Assembly (NCBI GenBank): GCA_013373375.1
Contig: JABXHY010000023.1
Location: forward strand, 124,001 to 188,000
DNA: 64,000 nt
Source of the DNA: Gammaproteobacteria bacterium
Lineage (GTDB): Bacteria; Pseudomonadota; Gammaproteobacteria; Enterobacterales; Kangiellaceae
Reading direction: 5' to 3'
A model generated the notes under the pieces. The model was not told where the DNA came from. It worked only from the letters and a program-made list of their open reading frames with translations, and ran no database searches. Shown piece by piece: positions 8,360 through 18,499 of the stretch; position 1 is the stretch's first letter; every line of letters starts with the position of its first letter. Position numbers and translations under genes: made by a program.

Positions 8360-10078
8360 CTATTCACTTACTTGCCATTGATAGACAACTGTTACAGAAC
8401 TGCCTTGATTTGAAAAGGTTATTGAGTCGGCAAGTTCAGCAATCAATGGAAAGCCCCTGCCGCTCAAATAGTTATCTTCAAGAGAACTTCCGTTTGTCTG
8501 TTTCTTGTATATTTCTTCTTCAAGCTGCAGATAATCAAATCCCGAACCGCTATCGTCGATGCGTATTGTGAGAACGCCGCCGTTATTTTTATTTTCATGC
8601 TTAATAAAAATAACGATAGATCCTTCTTTTAAAGCCGCAATTCTAGCTTCTCGTTGACGATAATACTCGGCAAAACCGTCAGCTGACTTCTTCAAACTCG
8701 AGCTCAACTGTAACACGCCATGCTCTAACGCATTAGAATAAATCTCTGTCAGTATGGTTAGAACTTGAGTTCGGAAACTTCGAAGATTTCCAATATCCAT
8801 GAGATATTGGGTAAGCATTGGCAAAGGATTAAATTGTCGAATTGAATCAGGCCCCAGAGTAATACTAATTTCACTATCACTTGGGCCGCTTTTTGTATAA
8901 GTAACATTAACGGGTTCTTGTTGATGTTCGAAGATTTCTCGATGATTTTTAATTTCAATATACGAAATATCATCGGCTTGAGTTTCATCAATCTGAAAGC
9001 GCTCAATTGCTTCCGCGAGCCGGTCAAATGCATCTCCACTTACCGCGCCTTCACATAGCTCAATTAATAAGCGATCTCGTCCAAACATTTCGCCATCTGC
9101 ATTTTCAGCTTCTATCACACCATCTGAGTAAATGAATAAACTATCGCCATCGTTAAAGCTTCTTATGTCCATTTCTGAATTAAAACGATCAGAACTTAAT
9201 ATACCAAGGGGTAAGTGGTTTGAAGGAATCTCAGCAACAGTCCCCTCATCTCTATTTAAAATAAAGGCTTCTGGCAATCCTCCATTCCATACTTTTAGAC
9301 TATTGGCATCAAAATGAATCTCCGCCGCCACTGCACAACAAAAAAAGCCAACTGGTAAAATCGAGTGTAACCTAGAGTTGATTTCTTTAATAATTTCGAA
9401 GAGGTCGAAACCTTTTGCCGTCATCCCAAAAAAGATATCGCTTGTCGGCATAGCACCAATTGAAGCTGGTAGACCATGTCCGGTAAAGTCACCTGCTAAA
9501 ATATTGATGCCTCCGAGAGGACGTTTTGCTGCTAAAAGAATGTCACCATTAAAAATAGACATAGGCGAAACGTAATGTCGAATATAAGGTTCGTTTAACG
9601 CTCCACCATGTGCAATATTATCAAAGATCCGTTTAGCAATTTTTTGTTCCTGAATTAAATGTTCAGTATGAAATTCAATTTTTTTCTTCTGTTCTGTTAC
9701 GGTATCGTAAAGTTGACGAGTTCTTCCAAATGCTGAAATCTTTGCATTCAGCACAACTCGATTAAATGGCTTCGAAAAAAAATCATCTCCGCCAGCTTCA
9801 ATGCATTTTACAATTGAGTCGGTATCAGTTAACGAGGTGATGAAAATTATTGGCAGATATCGATCAGAAAACTCTTCTCGAAGTTTCTGTGCGACTTCAA
9901 AGCCATCAACGGTCGGCATCATGGCGTCTAGAAAAACCAGGTCAGGGACCTCTCTAGATACCAACTCTAAGGCTTGGGCGCCATCGTGCGCTTCAACAAC
10001 CTGATGTCCCTCAGCTTCAACAATTTTTTTGAGTATGAGCCTGTCAGTAAAGTTATCTTCAGCGATTAAAATGCGCAT
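8360..10078 (-). CDS. hsbR: HsbR-like response regulator: receiver, PP2C phosphatase and anti-sigma-kinase domains
   Basis: The 572-residue protein has three domains. A receiver spans residues 1-120 (acceptor Asp51 in DLVFLDAMMP). A SpoIIE/PP2C-type phosphatase spans about 160-375 (LAGDFTGHG and LFIYSDGVIEA metal-binding motifs). A GHKL ATPase domain lies near 410-570 (EIYSNALEHGV, DDSGSGFD). This matches Pseudomonas HsbR, which phosphorylates or dephosphorylates the STAS protein HsbA depending on input from HptB. The partner gene lies 34 bases upstream. The intergenic gap holds an inverted repeat that contains a possible ribosome site. Confidence 0.9.
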   Translation of the reverse strand: MRILIAEDNFTDRLILKKIVEAEGHQVVEAHDGAQALELVSREVPDLVFLDAMMPTVDGFEVAQKLREEFSDRYLPIIFITSLTDTDSIVKCIEAGGDDFFSKPFNRVVLNAKISAFGRTRQLYDTVTEQKKKIEFHTEHLIQEQKIAKRIFDNIAHGGALNEPYIRHYVSPMSIFNGDILLAAKRPLGGINILAGDFTGHGLPASIGAMPTSDIFFGMTAKGFDLFEIIKEINSRLHSILPVGFFCCAVAAEIHFDANSLKVWNGGLPEAFILNRDEGTVAEIPSNHLPLGILSSDRFNSEMDIRSFNDGDSLFIYSDGVIEAENADGEMFGRDRLLIELCEGAVSGDAFDRLAEAIERFQIDETQADDISYIEIKNHREIFEHQQEPVNVTYTKSGPSDSEISITLGPDSIRQFNPLPMLTQYLMDIGNLRSFRTQVLTILTEIYSNALEHGVLQLSSSLKKSADGFAEYYRQREARIAALKEGSIVIFIKHENKNNGGVLTIRIDDSGSGFDYLQLEEEIYKKQTNGSSLEDNYLSGRGFPLIAELADSITFSNQGSSVTVVYQWQVSE

Positions 10079-10084
10079 AGGGGT

Positions 10085-10099
10085 ACGAGGTCACCTCGT
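10085..10099. repeat. 15-base inverted repeat between hsbA and hsbR
   Basis: ACGAGGTCACCTCGT is a perfect 7-base dyad around one central base, in the 34-base gap before hsbR. On the transcribed strand the GAGG that could serve as a ribosome site is inside the hairpin, so it could lower hsbR translation relative to hsbA. This effect is inferred. Confidence 0.4.
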
Positions 10100-10112
10100 C
10101 TCAGGTAAGCGA

Positions 10113-10412
10113 TTATTTAATTTCAAATAGTTGTTCAAAATTTGAGATAGAGAGGATTTTCTTAATATCTGCGCTCGCTCCAGAAATGGTAACTTTTGCG
10201 TTATCACCACCAGCGTAGTCTCGTAACAGCAATAACATTCCCAACGCAGATGAGTCCAAATAGCTTGTTTCAGCTAAATCTATTGTATATTTATTCGGCT
10301 TTTCAGTCAGATCTTCATAGGTTGCTCGGAAATCCTGATGACAACTAAAGTCAAACTTCCCCGACACTTTTACTGTCAATTCGCTTCCTGAGACTGAACT
10401 CTCTACTGCCAT
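10113..10412 (-). CDS. hsbA: HsbA-like STAS anti-sigma-factor antagonist
   Basis: This 99-residue STAS-domain protein has the switch loop YLDSSALGMLLLLRD, with Ser54 as the expected phosphorylation site. It should be the substrate of the neighbouring HsbR. In P. aeruginosa HsbA binds the anti-sigma28 factor FlgM and, in its other state, a diguanylate cyclase, tying surface signals to flagellar gene expression. flgM is present in this window. A good GGAG ribosome site lies 9 bases before ATG 10412. Confidence 0.88.
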   Translation of the reverse strand: MAVESSVSGSELTVKVSGKFDFSCHQDFRATYEDLTEKPNKYTIDLAETSYLDSSALGMLLLLRDYAGGDNAKVTISGASADIKKILSISNFEQLFEIK

Positions 10413-10559
10413 AGTAATTACTCCAAAAGGTTTCCCGTGCTAGTAGTCTCTAAAACTGTCACTTACACTTCATCTATCCTAATAATAGAATAAGAAAGCT
10501 CATCTGCAAGTAATAGTCATGAAATTTCGCTACTTGAATCACAATAAATTTAATCGGAT

Positions 10560-11597
10560 TTAGCTTAAAGACACCGAACGTACGAGAGTTGATGCGATTT
10601 TATTTAGAGGCAATACTTTATTAACCGCATCGATGGCGACTGCTTTGCCTGGCATTCCCCATACCACGCTTGACTCTCGATCTTGTGCAAAAGTCAGAGC
10701 GCCAGCTTGTTTCATCATCAAGAGTCCTCTCGCACCGTCACTCCCCATTCCTGTTAAAAGTATTCCTATAGCTTTTCTCCCCACTTCCCGAGCGACAGAC
10801 TCGAACAGCACATCCACACTTGGCCGATGACGATTAATCGGTTCTGTTTTTTTTATTTTGCCAACTAATTCTTGACCAACAGATTTGATATAGAGATGAT
10901 CATCCCCGGGAGCAATATAAACATTATTCGATTTTAGAATTTGTGATTCACGTAATTCACTTACTGTTAATTCTGTTAGGCTATTCAGTCGTTTCGCATA
11001 TGAAGTCGAAAATACATCGGGAATGTGTTGCGCAATAACAATTGGTGGCATGCCAAGAGGCAGTCGTGTAATCACTTCTTTTATCGCTTCTGTGCCTCCA
11101 GTCGATGCACCGATTGCAATTATATCAATTGAAGACATCTCAATTTTTCGAGGTAAATCAACTTTCCCGACTGTAGAGCTCACTCGTTCCTGAGGTCGAG
11201 ATTCAGCTGCAGCTTTAACTTTTCGACAAATTTCTTCTCCATATTCACTAAGATTTTCTTTGACATCTTTTGATGGCTTACACACAAAATCAAATGCACC
11301 CAGCTCTAATGCTTGCAAAGTTACATCGGCTCCTTTTTGTGTCAAAGTGGATATCATGACTACAGGCATTGGGCGGAGTCGCATTAGATTTTTTAGAAAT
11401 GTGAGCCCATCCATTTTGGGCATTTCGATGTCGAGGGTAATAACGTCAGGTGAAGTTCTTTTAATTTTCTCTCTAGCTTCAAATGGATCCGACGCAACTC
11501 CTACGACTTCTATTTCATTATCATTCGATAGTATTTCCGATAAAAGCAATCGAATCAATGCCGAATCATCGACTATTAGCACTTTAGTTTTCTTCAT
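10560..11597 (-). CDS. cheB: CheB, chemoreceptor methylesterase/deamidase
   Basis: CheB removes methyl groups from chemoreceptors when phosphorylated by CheA. The 345-residue protein has a receiver domain (Asp56 in DVITLDIEMP) and a C-terminal methylesterase domain. The catalytic serine lies in IGASTGGTEAI, the histidine in AQHIP and the aspartate in TGMGSDGARG. It is the last gene of the cheY-to-cheB run, 2 bases after cheD. Confidence 0.97.
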   Translation of the reverse strand: MKKTKVLIVDDSALIRLLLSEILSNDNEIEVVGVASDPFEAREKIKRTSPDVITLDIEMPKMDGLTFLKNLMRLRPMPVVMISTLTQKGADVTLQALELGAFDFVCKPSKDVKENLSEYGEEICRKVKAAAESRPQERVSSTVGKVDLPRKIEMSSIDIIAIGASTGGTEAIKEVITRLPLGMPPIVIAQHIPDVFSTSYAKRLNSLTELTVSELRESQILKSNNVYIAPGDDHLYIKSVGQELVGKIKKTEPINRHRPSVDVLFESVAREVGRKAIGILLTGMGSDGARGLLMMKQAGALTFAQDRESSVVWGMPGKAVAIDAVNKVLPLNKIASTLVRSVSLS

Positions 11598-11599
11598 AA

Positions 11600-12241
11600 T
11601 TAATCGAAAAGCTCAATGTCGCCAGATGGTTGTTTATCTTCTTCAATTTGATGAAGATATCCTTCTTCTCGCCTTACAATAGTATCGTTGTGAAGGTTCT
11701 TAAGCTTTTTAATTCGAACAACTCCTGTGAGCGGGTTATAAACAACTTTTCTCGGATTCTCACCTCCCAAATCCTTTGCCAGTACTTTCAATGCTTCTGA
11801 TTGGACGTATTGTAAAATGAATTGAATGTTTTTCTCACCGATGTCCGACATGCGCTTTATAACTTTGGAACCGCCAAAAAGTTTTACTTCTAAATATCGT
11901 CTCTCACCACCATTGCGAAGAATGTTATTAATCAGGAACTCCATCGCATAATTTCCATATCGAGCCGATTCACTTGTTGCGCTGGTCGATACATTCAGCT
12001 GTCCAGGTGTAATCGGCAACATGAAATGATTCATCCCACCAATTCCATTAACACGATCAGTAATACTGGCTGCAACGCAACTTCCTAAAACGGTCACAAT
12101 TAGCTCATTTTCCTTCGATACATAAAACTCACCGGGCTTTATTTTAGCGGCATACATTTGAGCGGCACGGTCGTAATAACGAGTAATGTGCTCAAAACCT
12201 GGTATAACGCCAGGATCAGGCTTTCTTTGGAAAGGCAGCAC
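11600..12241 (-). CDS. cheD: CheD, receptor glutamine deamidase
   Basis: CheD deamidates specific glutamines in chemoreceptors. The 213-residue product contains the catalytic Cys in GSCVAASITD and the His in GGMNHFMLP. The start is a GTG at 12241 that overlaps the cheR stop (TAGTG), so the two are translationally coupled. The N-terminal 35 residues before the core are longer than in the smallest CheD proteins. Confidence 0.95.
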   Translation of the reverse strand: MLPFQRKPDPGVIPGFEHITRYYDRAAQMYAAKIKPGEFYVSKENELIVTVLGSCVAASITDRVNGIGGMNHFMLPITPGQLNVSTSATSESARYGNYAMEFLINNILRNGGERRYLEVKLFGGSKVIKRMSDIGEKNIQFILQYVQSEALKVLAKDLGGENPRKVVYNPLTGVVRIKKLKNLHNDTIVRREEGYLHQIEEDKQPSGDIELFD

Positions 12242-13056
12242 TAGACTTTTCTCCTGAAAATGGTTTTACCTAGAGGTTCAAAATGTTGAGCTTGAGCCCC
12301 AATGGACTCTGAATGACCAAGAATTAACAAACCTTTAGGTTGCAGTACCTGTCTAAATTTATCAATTAATGCTTGTTGAACACTACGCTCAAAATATATC
12401 AATACATTACGACAAAAGATAACATCAAACTTTCCTTTCATTGGCCAGGAATGCATTAAATTGAGTTGTTTAAAAAAAATGGTTTTACGGTGTCTATCCT
12501 TTACTCGAAATCCATTTTTTGTCATCTCAAATAGATTTTTTTTTACGTCGCCAGAAAGACTTTGTACCCTTTCGTCATTGTACAAACCAACTCGAGCTTT
12601 TTCTAAAACCTGCGTATCGAGATCAGTTGCCAGTATTTTTGTATCCCACGTGGCATATTTTCTTAAGAACTCGTCTAAAGTAAGGGCTATCGAATAGGGC
12701 TCTTCTCCAGTACTGCATCCAGCTGACCAAATGCGTACCCTTTTGTCATTGGTGTGTTTCGATACTAACTCAGGAATAACTGTTTTTCTCAGAAATTCAA
12801 AGTGGTGGTTTTCACGAAAAAAATAGGTGAGGTTCGTCGTAATAGCATTAATAAACTGAATATTCTCAAGGTTATTATTTTCAATTAAAGATAAATAATC
12901 CTTAACCGTTCTCAACCCTGTTGCTCGAAGTCTTCTCGCGATACGGCCATACACCATTTCAAACTTGTGATCCCCCAGGTTAATTCCAGAGGATGCAGCG
13001 ACGACTTTTTGAATCTCTTTAAAATCATCGCGAGTGAAAACAAATTCTTTGGCCAT
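12241..13056 (-). CDS. cheR: CheR, chemoreceptor glutamate methyltransferase (cluster copy)
   Basis: CheR uses S-adenosylmethionine to methylate receptor glutamates. The 271-residue protein has the helical N-terminal domain and the SAM-binding core RVRIWSAGCSTGEEPYSIA, followed by FDVIFCRNVLIYF. It follows the receptor gene by 20 bases. The receptor ends in an EWEEF pentapeptide of the type that tethers a matching CheR. A second cheR is present at 55499-56332. Confidence 0.96.
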   Translation of the reverse strand: MAKEFVFTRDDFKEIQKVVAASSGINLGDHKFEMVYGRIARRLRATGLRTVKDYLSLIENNNLENIQFINAITTNLTYFFRENHHFEFLRKTVIPELVSKHTNDKRVRIWSAGCSTGEEPYSIALTLDEFLRKYATWDTKILATDLDTQVLEKARVGLYNDERVQSLSGDVKKNLFEMTKNGFRVKDRHRKTIFFKQLNLMHSWPMKGKFDVIFCRNVLIYFERSVQQALIDKFRQVLQPKGLLILGHSESIGAQAQHFEPLGKTIFRRKV

Positions 13057-13075
13057 CTAAAAATTAACCAAGCCG

Positions 13076-15232
13076 TTAAAATTCTTCCCACTCATCGTCG
13101 TCAACCATTTTTCCTTTTCCAGGCGCTGGGATATTGTTCCGCTTTACAGGCGACTTCAAACCTTTTCGACCGACATTGTCATCTCCCGTCGTAAAAAACT
13201 TCATCATTTCAAGTAAGTTTGCCGATTGCTCTTCTAATGACTCTGCTGATGCTGCAGCTTCCTCAACAAGTGCTGCATTTTGCTGAGTCATTTCATCCAT
13301 TTGAGTAATCGCTTCATTAACTTGCTCGATACCCGAAGCTTGCTCTTGTGAAGCATTATCAATATCGTTAATAATTTTGGTTACGTCGCTTACGGAAGCG
13401 ACTATGTCTTCCAAAGTTTTGCCCGACTCCGATACCAAACGACTGCCATCCGCTACTTTGGCTGAGCTGTCCTGTATTAAATCTTTAATCTCTTTTGCTG
13501 CATCGGCACTGCGCTGTGCCAAGTTTCGAACTTCCGCAGCTACAACTGCAAATCCACGACCTTGATCGCCTGCTCGTGCCGCCTCTACTGATGCATTAAG
13601 AGCTAATAAGTTTGTTTGGAATGCAATTTCATCGATAACGCCAATGATATCGGAAATCTTCTTAGAAGAGGCTTCAATTTCCTGCATAGCTTCAACCGCA
13701 TTTCCGACAACATCCCCACCTTTCACAGCAAGATCTTTTGCATTATCCGCTAACGTCGATGCATTTTTTGCGTTTGAAGCATTTTCTCTGACGGTACCAG
13801 TAAACTCTTCCATACTTGAAGCGGTTTCTTCTAGGCTCGAAGCTTGCTCTTCAGTTCGTTGACTTAAATCTGCATTGCCAAGAGAGATTTCCTTTGCAGA
13901 GCTCGACACATGACTGCTTGCTTCAACAATGGACTCCACCATCGAACTCAAACGCTCTATCGTTGTGTTCATGGCTTTTTTCAGTGACTCAAAATCAGGA
14001 TCAATTGCTTCAGTAATAGGTTTCGTTAAATCACCACTGGACAAGGATTGCAATGCATCTCTTACCAAAGAAACGGCTTTCACTCTTGGCGTAACATCGC
14101 TTGCGTACTTAACCACTTTAAACGGTTTGCCATCCATATCTAAAATCGGATTGTAGGATGCTGAAATCCATATTTCACTACCACCGTTGCCCAACCTTTT
14201 ATATTCACCGGTTTGAAACTCACCTCGACCCAATTTCTCCCAAAACTGCTGGTACTCTCGTGAACTTGCGTATTCAGGCTCAACAAACATTCTGTGATGC
14301 TTTCCTTTAATATCCTCTAATCGATATCCCATTGCATTGCAAAAGTTGTCATTAGCGGTGATGATTGTCCCGTCCATATGGAATTCGATTACGGCATTAG
14401 ACTTTCCAATAGCATTGATTTGGCCTGCAAAGTTTGCAAACTCTTCATCGGACATTAAGTCTTCCCATTGAACACAACTGCCAATACGCTTTCCATATTC
14501 ATCTTTCAAAGCAAATGCTGTTAGTCGAAATTTAATTCCAGCGACCACAATATCCGACTGGAAGGGTAATCTTGATTCATCAGACAACAAGCCTCTTTGA
14601 TGGGCTGGATTTTTATGAAATTCGTCAATACTTCGGCCAATCAGTTTATCCACTTCAAAGCTCGGCAAATCACGACGAATCTGAGACTCTCGCCGTTTCA
14701 AAGTTTTAATCAAAGAAGGATTCATGTAGGTGATGTTGAATTGGTTATCCGCCATCATGATGTTCACAGTCGCGTTTTCGACTGTCGATGTTAATTGTCC
14801 TATTTTTTCTTTTGCTTGCTTCTCTTCAGTGATATCTGTCCATTGAACCGCGTTACCGACATGATTACCTGCAGGATCTCTCAACGCAAACGCATTCAAA
14901 CGAAAATATAATCCAGCAACAGAGATTTCGCTCTCATACGGCAGATTATTCGGGTTCGATAACAAATTCTGTTGGTGCGAAGGATTTTTGTGATATTCAC
15001 CAAAATTACTGCCAACTATTCTATCCACGGAAAAATTCGGTAGTGCTTCTTTTAGCGTTGCCTCACGAGCTTTCAGCATAACTTCAACCGATTTATTCAT
15101 GTAGATAATTTTTCCACTAAGATCGGCAATCATTAAGTTAACCGTCGTCAAGTCAACCAGCGACGACTTCATGCTATCTAACATCCCATGAGAACTTTGT
15201 CCCTGATGGTTACCAAATAATTTTGCCAACAT
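13076..15232 (-). CDS. Soluble PAS-containing methyl-accepting chemotaxis protein
   Basis: The 718-residue receptor has no membrane helix, so it should act in the cytosol. Two closely related PAS domains (about residues 20-135 and 148-262, each with an EYHKNP/EFHKNP signature) are followed by a third, different PAS (about 275-385), a HAMP-like linker and an MCP signalling domain with the tip [20 protein letters not shown]. It ends in EWEEF, similar to the GWEEF tail of P. aeruginosa Aer2/McpB that binds its dedicated CheR. The ligand is unknown; PAS repeats suggest redox, oxygen or a small cofactor. Confidence 0.95.
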   Translation of the reverse strand: MLAKLFGNHQGQSSHGMLDSMKSSLVDLTTVNLMIADLSGKIIYMNKSVEVMLKAREATLKEALPNFSVDRIVGSNFGEYHKNPSHQQNLLSNPNNLPYESEISVAGLYFRLNAFALRDPAGNHVGNAVQWTDITEEKQAKEKIGQLTSTVENATVNIMMADNQFNITYMNPSLIKTLKRRESQIRRDLPSFEVDKLIGRSIDEFHKNPAHQRGLLSDESRLPFQSDIVVAGIKFRLTAFALKDEYGKRIGSCVQWEDLMSDEEFANFAGQINAIGKSNAVIEFHMDGTIITANDNFCNAMGYRLEDIKGKHHRMFVEPEYASSREYQQFWEKLGRGEFQTGEYKRLGNGGSEIWISASYNPILDMDGKPFKVVKYASDVTPRVKAVSLVRDALQSLSSGDLTKPITEAIDPDFESLKKAMNTTIERLSSMVESIVEASSHVSSSAKEISLGNADLSQRTEEQASSLEETASSMEEFTGTVRENASNAKNASTLADNAKDLAVKGGDVVGNAVEAMQEIEASSKKISDIIGVIDEIAFQTNLLALNASVEAARAGDQGRGFAVVAAEVRNLAQRSADAAKEIKDLIQDSSAKVADGSRLVSESGKTLEDIVASVSDVTKIINDIDNASQEQASGIEQVNEAITQMDEMTQQNAALVEEAAASAESLEEQSANLLEMMKFFTTGDDNVGRKGLKSPVKRNNIPAPGKGKMVDDDEWEEF

Positions 15233-15251
15233 AGCGCATCTCCAATTATAA

Positions 15252-15740
15252 TTAGCCGGTCACACTGACATTACCGGCAGGTAATGCCGACTCGATTTCT
15301 TTAAAATTAAATACTTGGTCCAAATCAATTATCGTCACCATTGCTTCTCCAATGGTTGCAATGCCAGAGACAAAACGATTATCAATATTTTCAACTATTG
15401 ATGTACAGTCTTGTATATCAGTTTCTTTTACTTCATAAACTTCTTTGACGGAATCGACGATTAAACCAACTTTCCGATATCGATTTTGGACTTTTATATG
15501 CACCACAATGACAACAGTGGTGGGAGTATATTCTTTCTTTGAAAGTCCAAACCTTATTCTCAAATCAATTACAGGTATAACTGAACCACGTAAATTAATG
15601 ACACCTACAACGTAGCCAGGAGCATTTGGTAAAGATTTGGTTTTCTCATAGCCTCTTATTTCTTGAATACGAAGAATATGGATTGCGAATTCATTATCGT
15701 CTAATAAAAAAGATAAATATTGTAGTGCCGCGTTACTCAC
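15252..15740 (-). CDS. cheW: CheW coupling protein (second copy)
   Basis: CheW links receptors to CheA. The preferred start is GTG 15740 (protein begins [20 protein letters not shown], 162 residues), because it overlaps the stop of the preceding cheW (GGTGAGTAA) and has GAGG six bases upstream. The longer open frame up to 15797 would overlap that gene by 65 bases. The CheW fold is seen in [25 protein letters not shown]. Confidence 0.93.
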   Translation of the reverse strand: MSNAALQYLSFLLDDNEFAIHILRIQEIRGYEKTKSLPNAPGYVVGVINLRGSVIPVIDLRIRFGLSKKEYTPTTVVIVVHIKVQNRYRKVGLIVDSVKEVYEVKETDIQDCTSIVENIDNRFVSGIATIGEAMVTIIDLDQVFNFKEIESALPAGNVSVTG

Positions 15741-16296
15741 CAACAGCCTCCAAGTCAAATTGACGACTGTAATATTGCTTAATTTCTGATAGATCAAGCA
15801 GTGATTCTACATTTAAAAGAATATAGACTTTATTATTATGGTTATAGAGGCCTAATACATTTTCATCATTCAGACGATTACCGTTTTTTGGCGCTTCTTT
15901 TATTTTTTCTTGCTTTATATTCAAAACATCACTTACCGCATCCACAACAATTCCCATGACCCGGGATTTATTACCTGACGTTACGCTCAGAATAATAATT
16001 ACTGTTGTTTTTGAGTAAGTAGATTCGGATAATTGATATCGTTCGCGTATATCAACTATGGGAACAATATCGCCGCGGATATTAATAATGCCCTTCACAT
16101 AAGAAGGCGCGTTAGGCAGTACCGTTGGTTCAGACCATCCTCGAATTTCTTTTACTGACAATATATCAACACAGTAGGTTTCTCCTTCAAGTGCGAATCC
16201 AAGATACTCATCGCCAAGATCTTCTGGTTCAGAATTCTCATTGTACTCAATCTCCATGAGGTAGGCGCTAGTCAAGTCTTCGTCGACGTCTATCAT
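15733..16296 (-). CDS. cheW: CheW coupling protein (first copy)
   Basis: This 187-residue CheW has an acidic N-terminal extension of about 30 residues before the CheW core (LPNAPSYVKGIINIRGDIVPIVDIR). It overlaps cheA by the classic ATGA and the second cheW at its end. Tandem, non-identical CheW genes behind cheA are typical of this class of chemosensory cluster. Confidence 0.94.
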   Translation of the reverse strand: MIDVDEDLTSAYLMEIEYNENSEPEDLGDEYLGFALEGETYCVDILSVKEIRGWSEPTVLPNAPSYVKGIINIRGDIVPIVDIRERYQLSESTYSKTTVIIILSVTSGNKSRVMGIVVDAVSDVLNIKQEKIKEAPKNGNRLNDENVLGLYNHNNKVYILLNVESLLDLSEIKQYYSRQFDLEAVGE

Positions 16297-18464
16297 GCTG
16301 CTCTCTCACGTTGATTTTTATTTTTCGTGCTTAACCTTTTAAGCATTCCTAAGACATCAAGGATAAGCGCAACTCTTCCGTCGCCCAAAATAGTCGCTCC
16401 CGAAATTCCTTCTATGGCAATAAAATTGGTCTCCAAACTTTTAATGACCACTTGTTGTTGAGACAAAAGCTCATCAACCATGAAGCCTATTTTTTTTCCG
16501 CCGGTTTCAACAACGACCAAAATGCTGTTGTGGTAATCTTTATTCTTAGTATCGATATTGAATGTGTCGTACAATTTCAAAATGGGGACGTGATCATCTC
16601 GCAATTTATAAATATCGAGCCCACCTGCAATTTTGAGAACATCGGGTGATTTTATTTGAATAGATTCAACAATAGATGTGAGTGGCACTACGTAAGTCTG
16701 CGACCCAACGCGAATTAATTGGCCATCTAAAATAGCCAAAGTCAGAGGTAACCGAATACTAAAGGTACTGCCAACACCTGGAGTCGACTCAACATATACC
16801 GAGCCGCCCAAAGCATTAATATTTTTCTTCACAACATCCATTCCGACACCGCGGCCAGAAACATCTGAAACAACGTCTGCAGTCGAAAACCCTGGCTCAA
16901 AGATCAACTGATCGATTTCTGCCTCGCTTAACTCTTGATTTTCTTGGACTAATCCACGTTCAATTGCTTTACTTAAGACTTTTTCGCGATTAATACCGGC
17001 TCCATCATCAACAATTTCAATAACAATATTACCGCCCTGATGAAATGCATTTAACTCAACCTTTCCGGTTGCTGATTTTCCAGCAGCTTCTCGTATTTCT
17101 GGAGTCTCGATTCCATGGTCCAATGAATTTCTAACTAAATGTACGAGTGGATCACCAATTTGTTCCATAACCGTTTTATCAAGTTCGGTGTTCTCACCTG
17201 TAATAATCAAATCAACTTTTTTATCGAATCTTCCACATAGATCTCGAACCATTCTTGGGAAACGATTAAACACAAATGAAATCGGTAACATCCTTATTTG
17301 CATCACACTTTCCTGCAACTCTCGAGTATTTTGCTCGAGTTGCATTAAACCTTCCTTTAAACGTTCTAGTTTAGTGATATCAAACTCTTCACCCATCTGC
17401 CCTAACATCGACTGAGTGATGACAAGTTCACCGACGAGATTAATTAACGAATCAACTTTATCAATACCAACACGAATTGAACTCGAAGTAGCACTGGCAA
17501 CTGTTGATGTTGATTTTTCTTCAGATGACTCAGCGGTATTCGAGAGCTGTTTTTCAACACTTGCGCTACTGCCTGCTGATAACTTAGGCGCAGTTTTAAT
17601 TGTCGACTTGGTATCAACGGATATCTTCGTTTCAGAGCTGTTTTTTGAGTCCGCATGAACATTGTCTTCCGATTGATTCGGCTTACTCGATTCAGCTTTC
17701 CGCTCATTCTCTTCAGTCGCACTTTTGCTTTCAACTATTTCAATCGATAACTGGCAGTCCTCTACTACCCACTCAAAGACTTCTTCGATTGCTGACTTCT
17801 CGATATCTCCGACCAGCGTCATACTCCAACTTAAATAGCAGGAATCTTCTTCGAGCTCTTCTAGATAAGGAACCTTCGAGGTATTAGCTTCCACAGTTAA
17901 CTCACCTAACGATTCCAACTCACGAAACATTCGTATAGGCTCATTTCCTGTTCGCACTATGTAAGATTCAGGAATAAACTCAATTTGCCAAATTGTTTCG
18001 CCAGCCTTGCTAGGCATTGATTTTTTATCATTTAACTCGGGATCGGAATCTAAAGAAATTGAATCGGAGTTAGTTTCATTTTCAATGAGTGCGGTTAGTT
18101 CATCTTCAATCGGTTTGTAATCCGATTTGTTAACCGGCTTTTTCGCTTGTAGCTTTGATAAAATAGTTCTTAAGCAATCCACTGACTTAAGTAACAAGTC
18201 AATCATTTGTGAAGTGACCGCTCTGTCACCATTTCTAACTTCGTCGAGAAGGGTTTCCAATACGTGAGTAAATTCAGCAACAACCGTAAAATGGAAAGTC
18301 GCACTGCCACCTTTTATGGAATGCGCAGCACGAAAAATCGAATTGATTGTTTCACTGTCAGGCTGGTCAGTCGACAAGTTAAGCAAGCCTTGCTCCATAA
18401 TGTCGAGGCCATCGAAGCTTTCTTCAAAAAAAACTTGGTGAAATTGACTTAAATCGATACTCAT
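16293..18464 (-). CDS. cheA: CheA, chemotaxis histidine kinase
   Basis: CheA phosphorylates CheY and CheB under receptor control. The 723-residue protein has an N-terminal Hpt domain (His48 in AAHSIKGGSATF) and a second alpha/beta domain at about 145-235 that may bind regulators. A Ser/Glu-rich linker follows, then dimerisation and ATPase domains (HLVRNSLDHGIE, DDGAGIN, GRGVGMDVV) and a C-terminal CheW-like domain. It lies between cheY and two cheW genes. Confidence 0.97.
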   Translation of the reverse strand: MSIDLSQFHQVFFEESFDGLDIMEQGLLNLSTDQPDSETINSIFRAAHSIKGGSATFHFTVVAEFTHVLETLLDEVRNGDRAVTSQMIDLLLKSVDCLRTILSKLQAKKPVNKSDYKPIEDELTALIENETNSDSISLDSDPELNDKKSMPSKAGETIWQIEFIPESYIVRTGNEPIRMFRELESLGELTVEANTSKVPYLEELEEDSCYLSWSMTLVGDIEKSAIEEVFEWVVEDCQLSIEIVESKSATEENERKAESSKPNQSEDNVHADSKNSSETKISVDTKSTIKTAPKLSAGSSASVEKQLSNTAESSEEKSTSTVASATSSSIRVGIDKVDSLINLVGELVITQSMLGQMGEEFDITKLERLKEGLMQLEQNTRELQESVMQIRMLPISFVFNRFPRMVRDLCGRFDKKVDLIITGENTELDKTVMEQIGDPLVHLVRNSLDHGIETPEIREAAGKSATGKVELNAFHQGGNIVIEIVDDGAGINREKVLSKAIERGLVQENQELSEAEIDQLIFEPGFSTADVVSDVSGRGVGMDVVKKNINALGGSVYVESTPGVGSTFSIRLPLTLAILDGQLIRVGSQTYVVPLTSIVESIQIKSPDVLKIAGGLDIYKLRDDHVPILKLYDTFNIDTKNKDYHNSILVVVETGGKKIGFMVDELLSQQQVVIKSLETNFIAIEGISGATILGDGRVALILDVLGMLKRLSTKNKNQRERAA

Positions 18465-18499
18465 AAAGAATAACTCGACCTTTTAATCAAAAAAGTCAC

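Noticed and set aside
15741-15797. Longer N-terminus for the second CheW
   Set aside because: It would overlap the preceding cheW by 65 bases, and the residues do not fit the CheW fold; the GTG at 15740 has a ribosome site and stop-start overlap.
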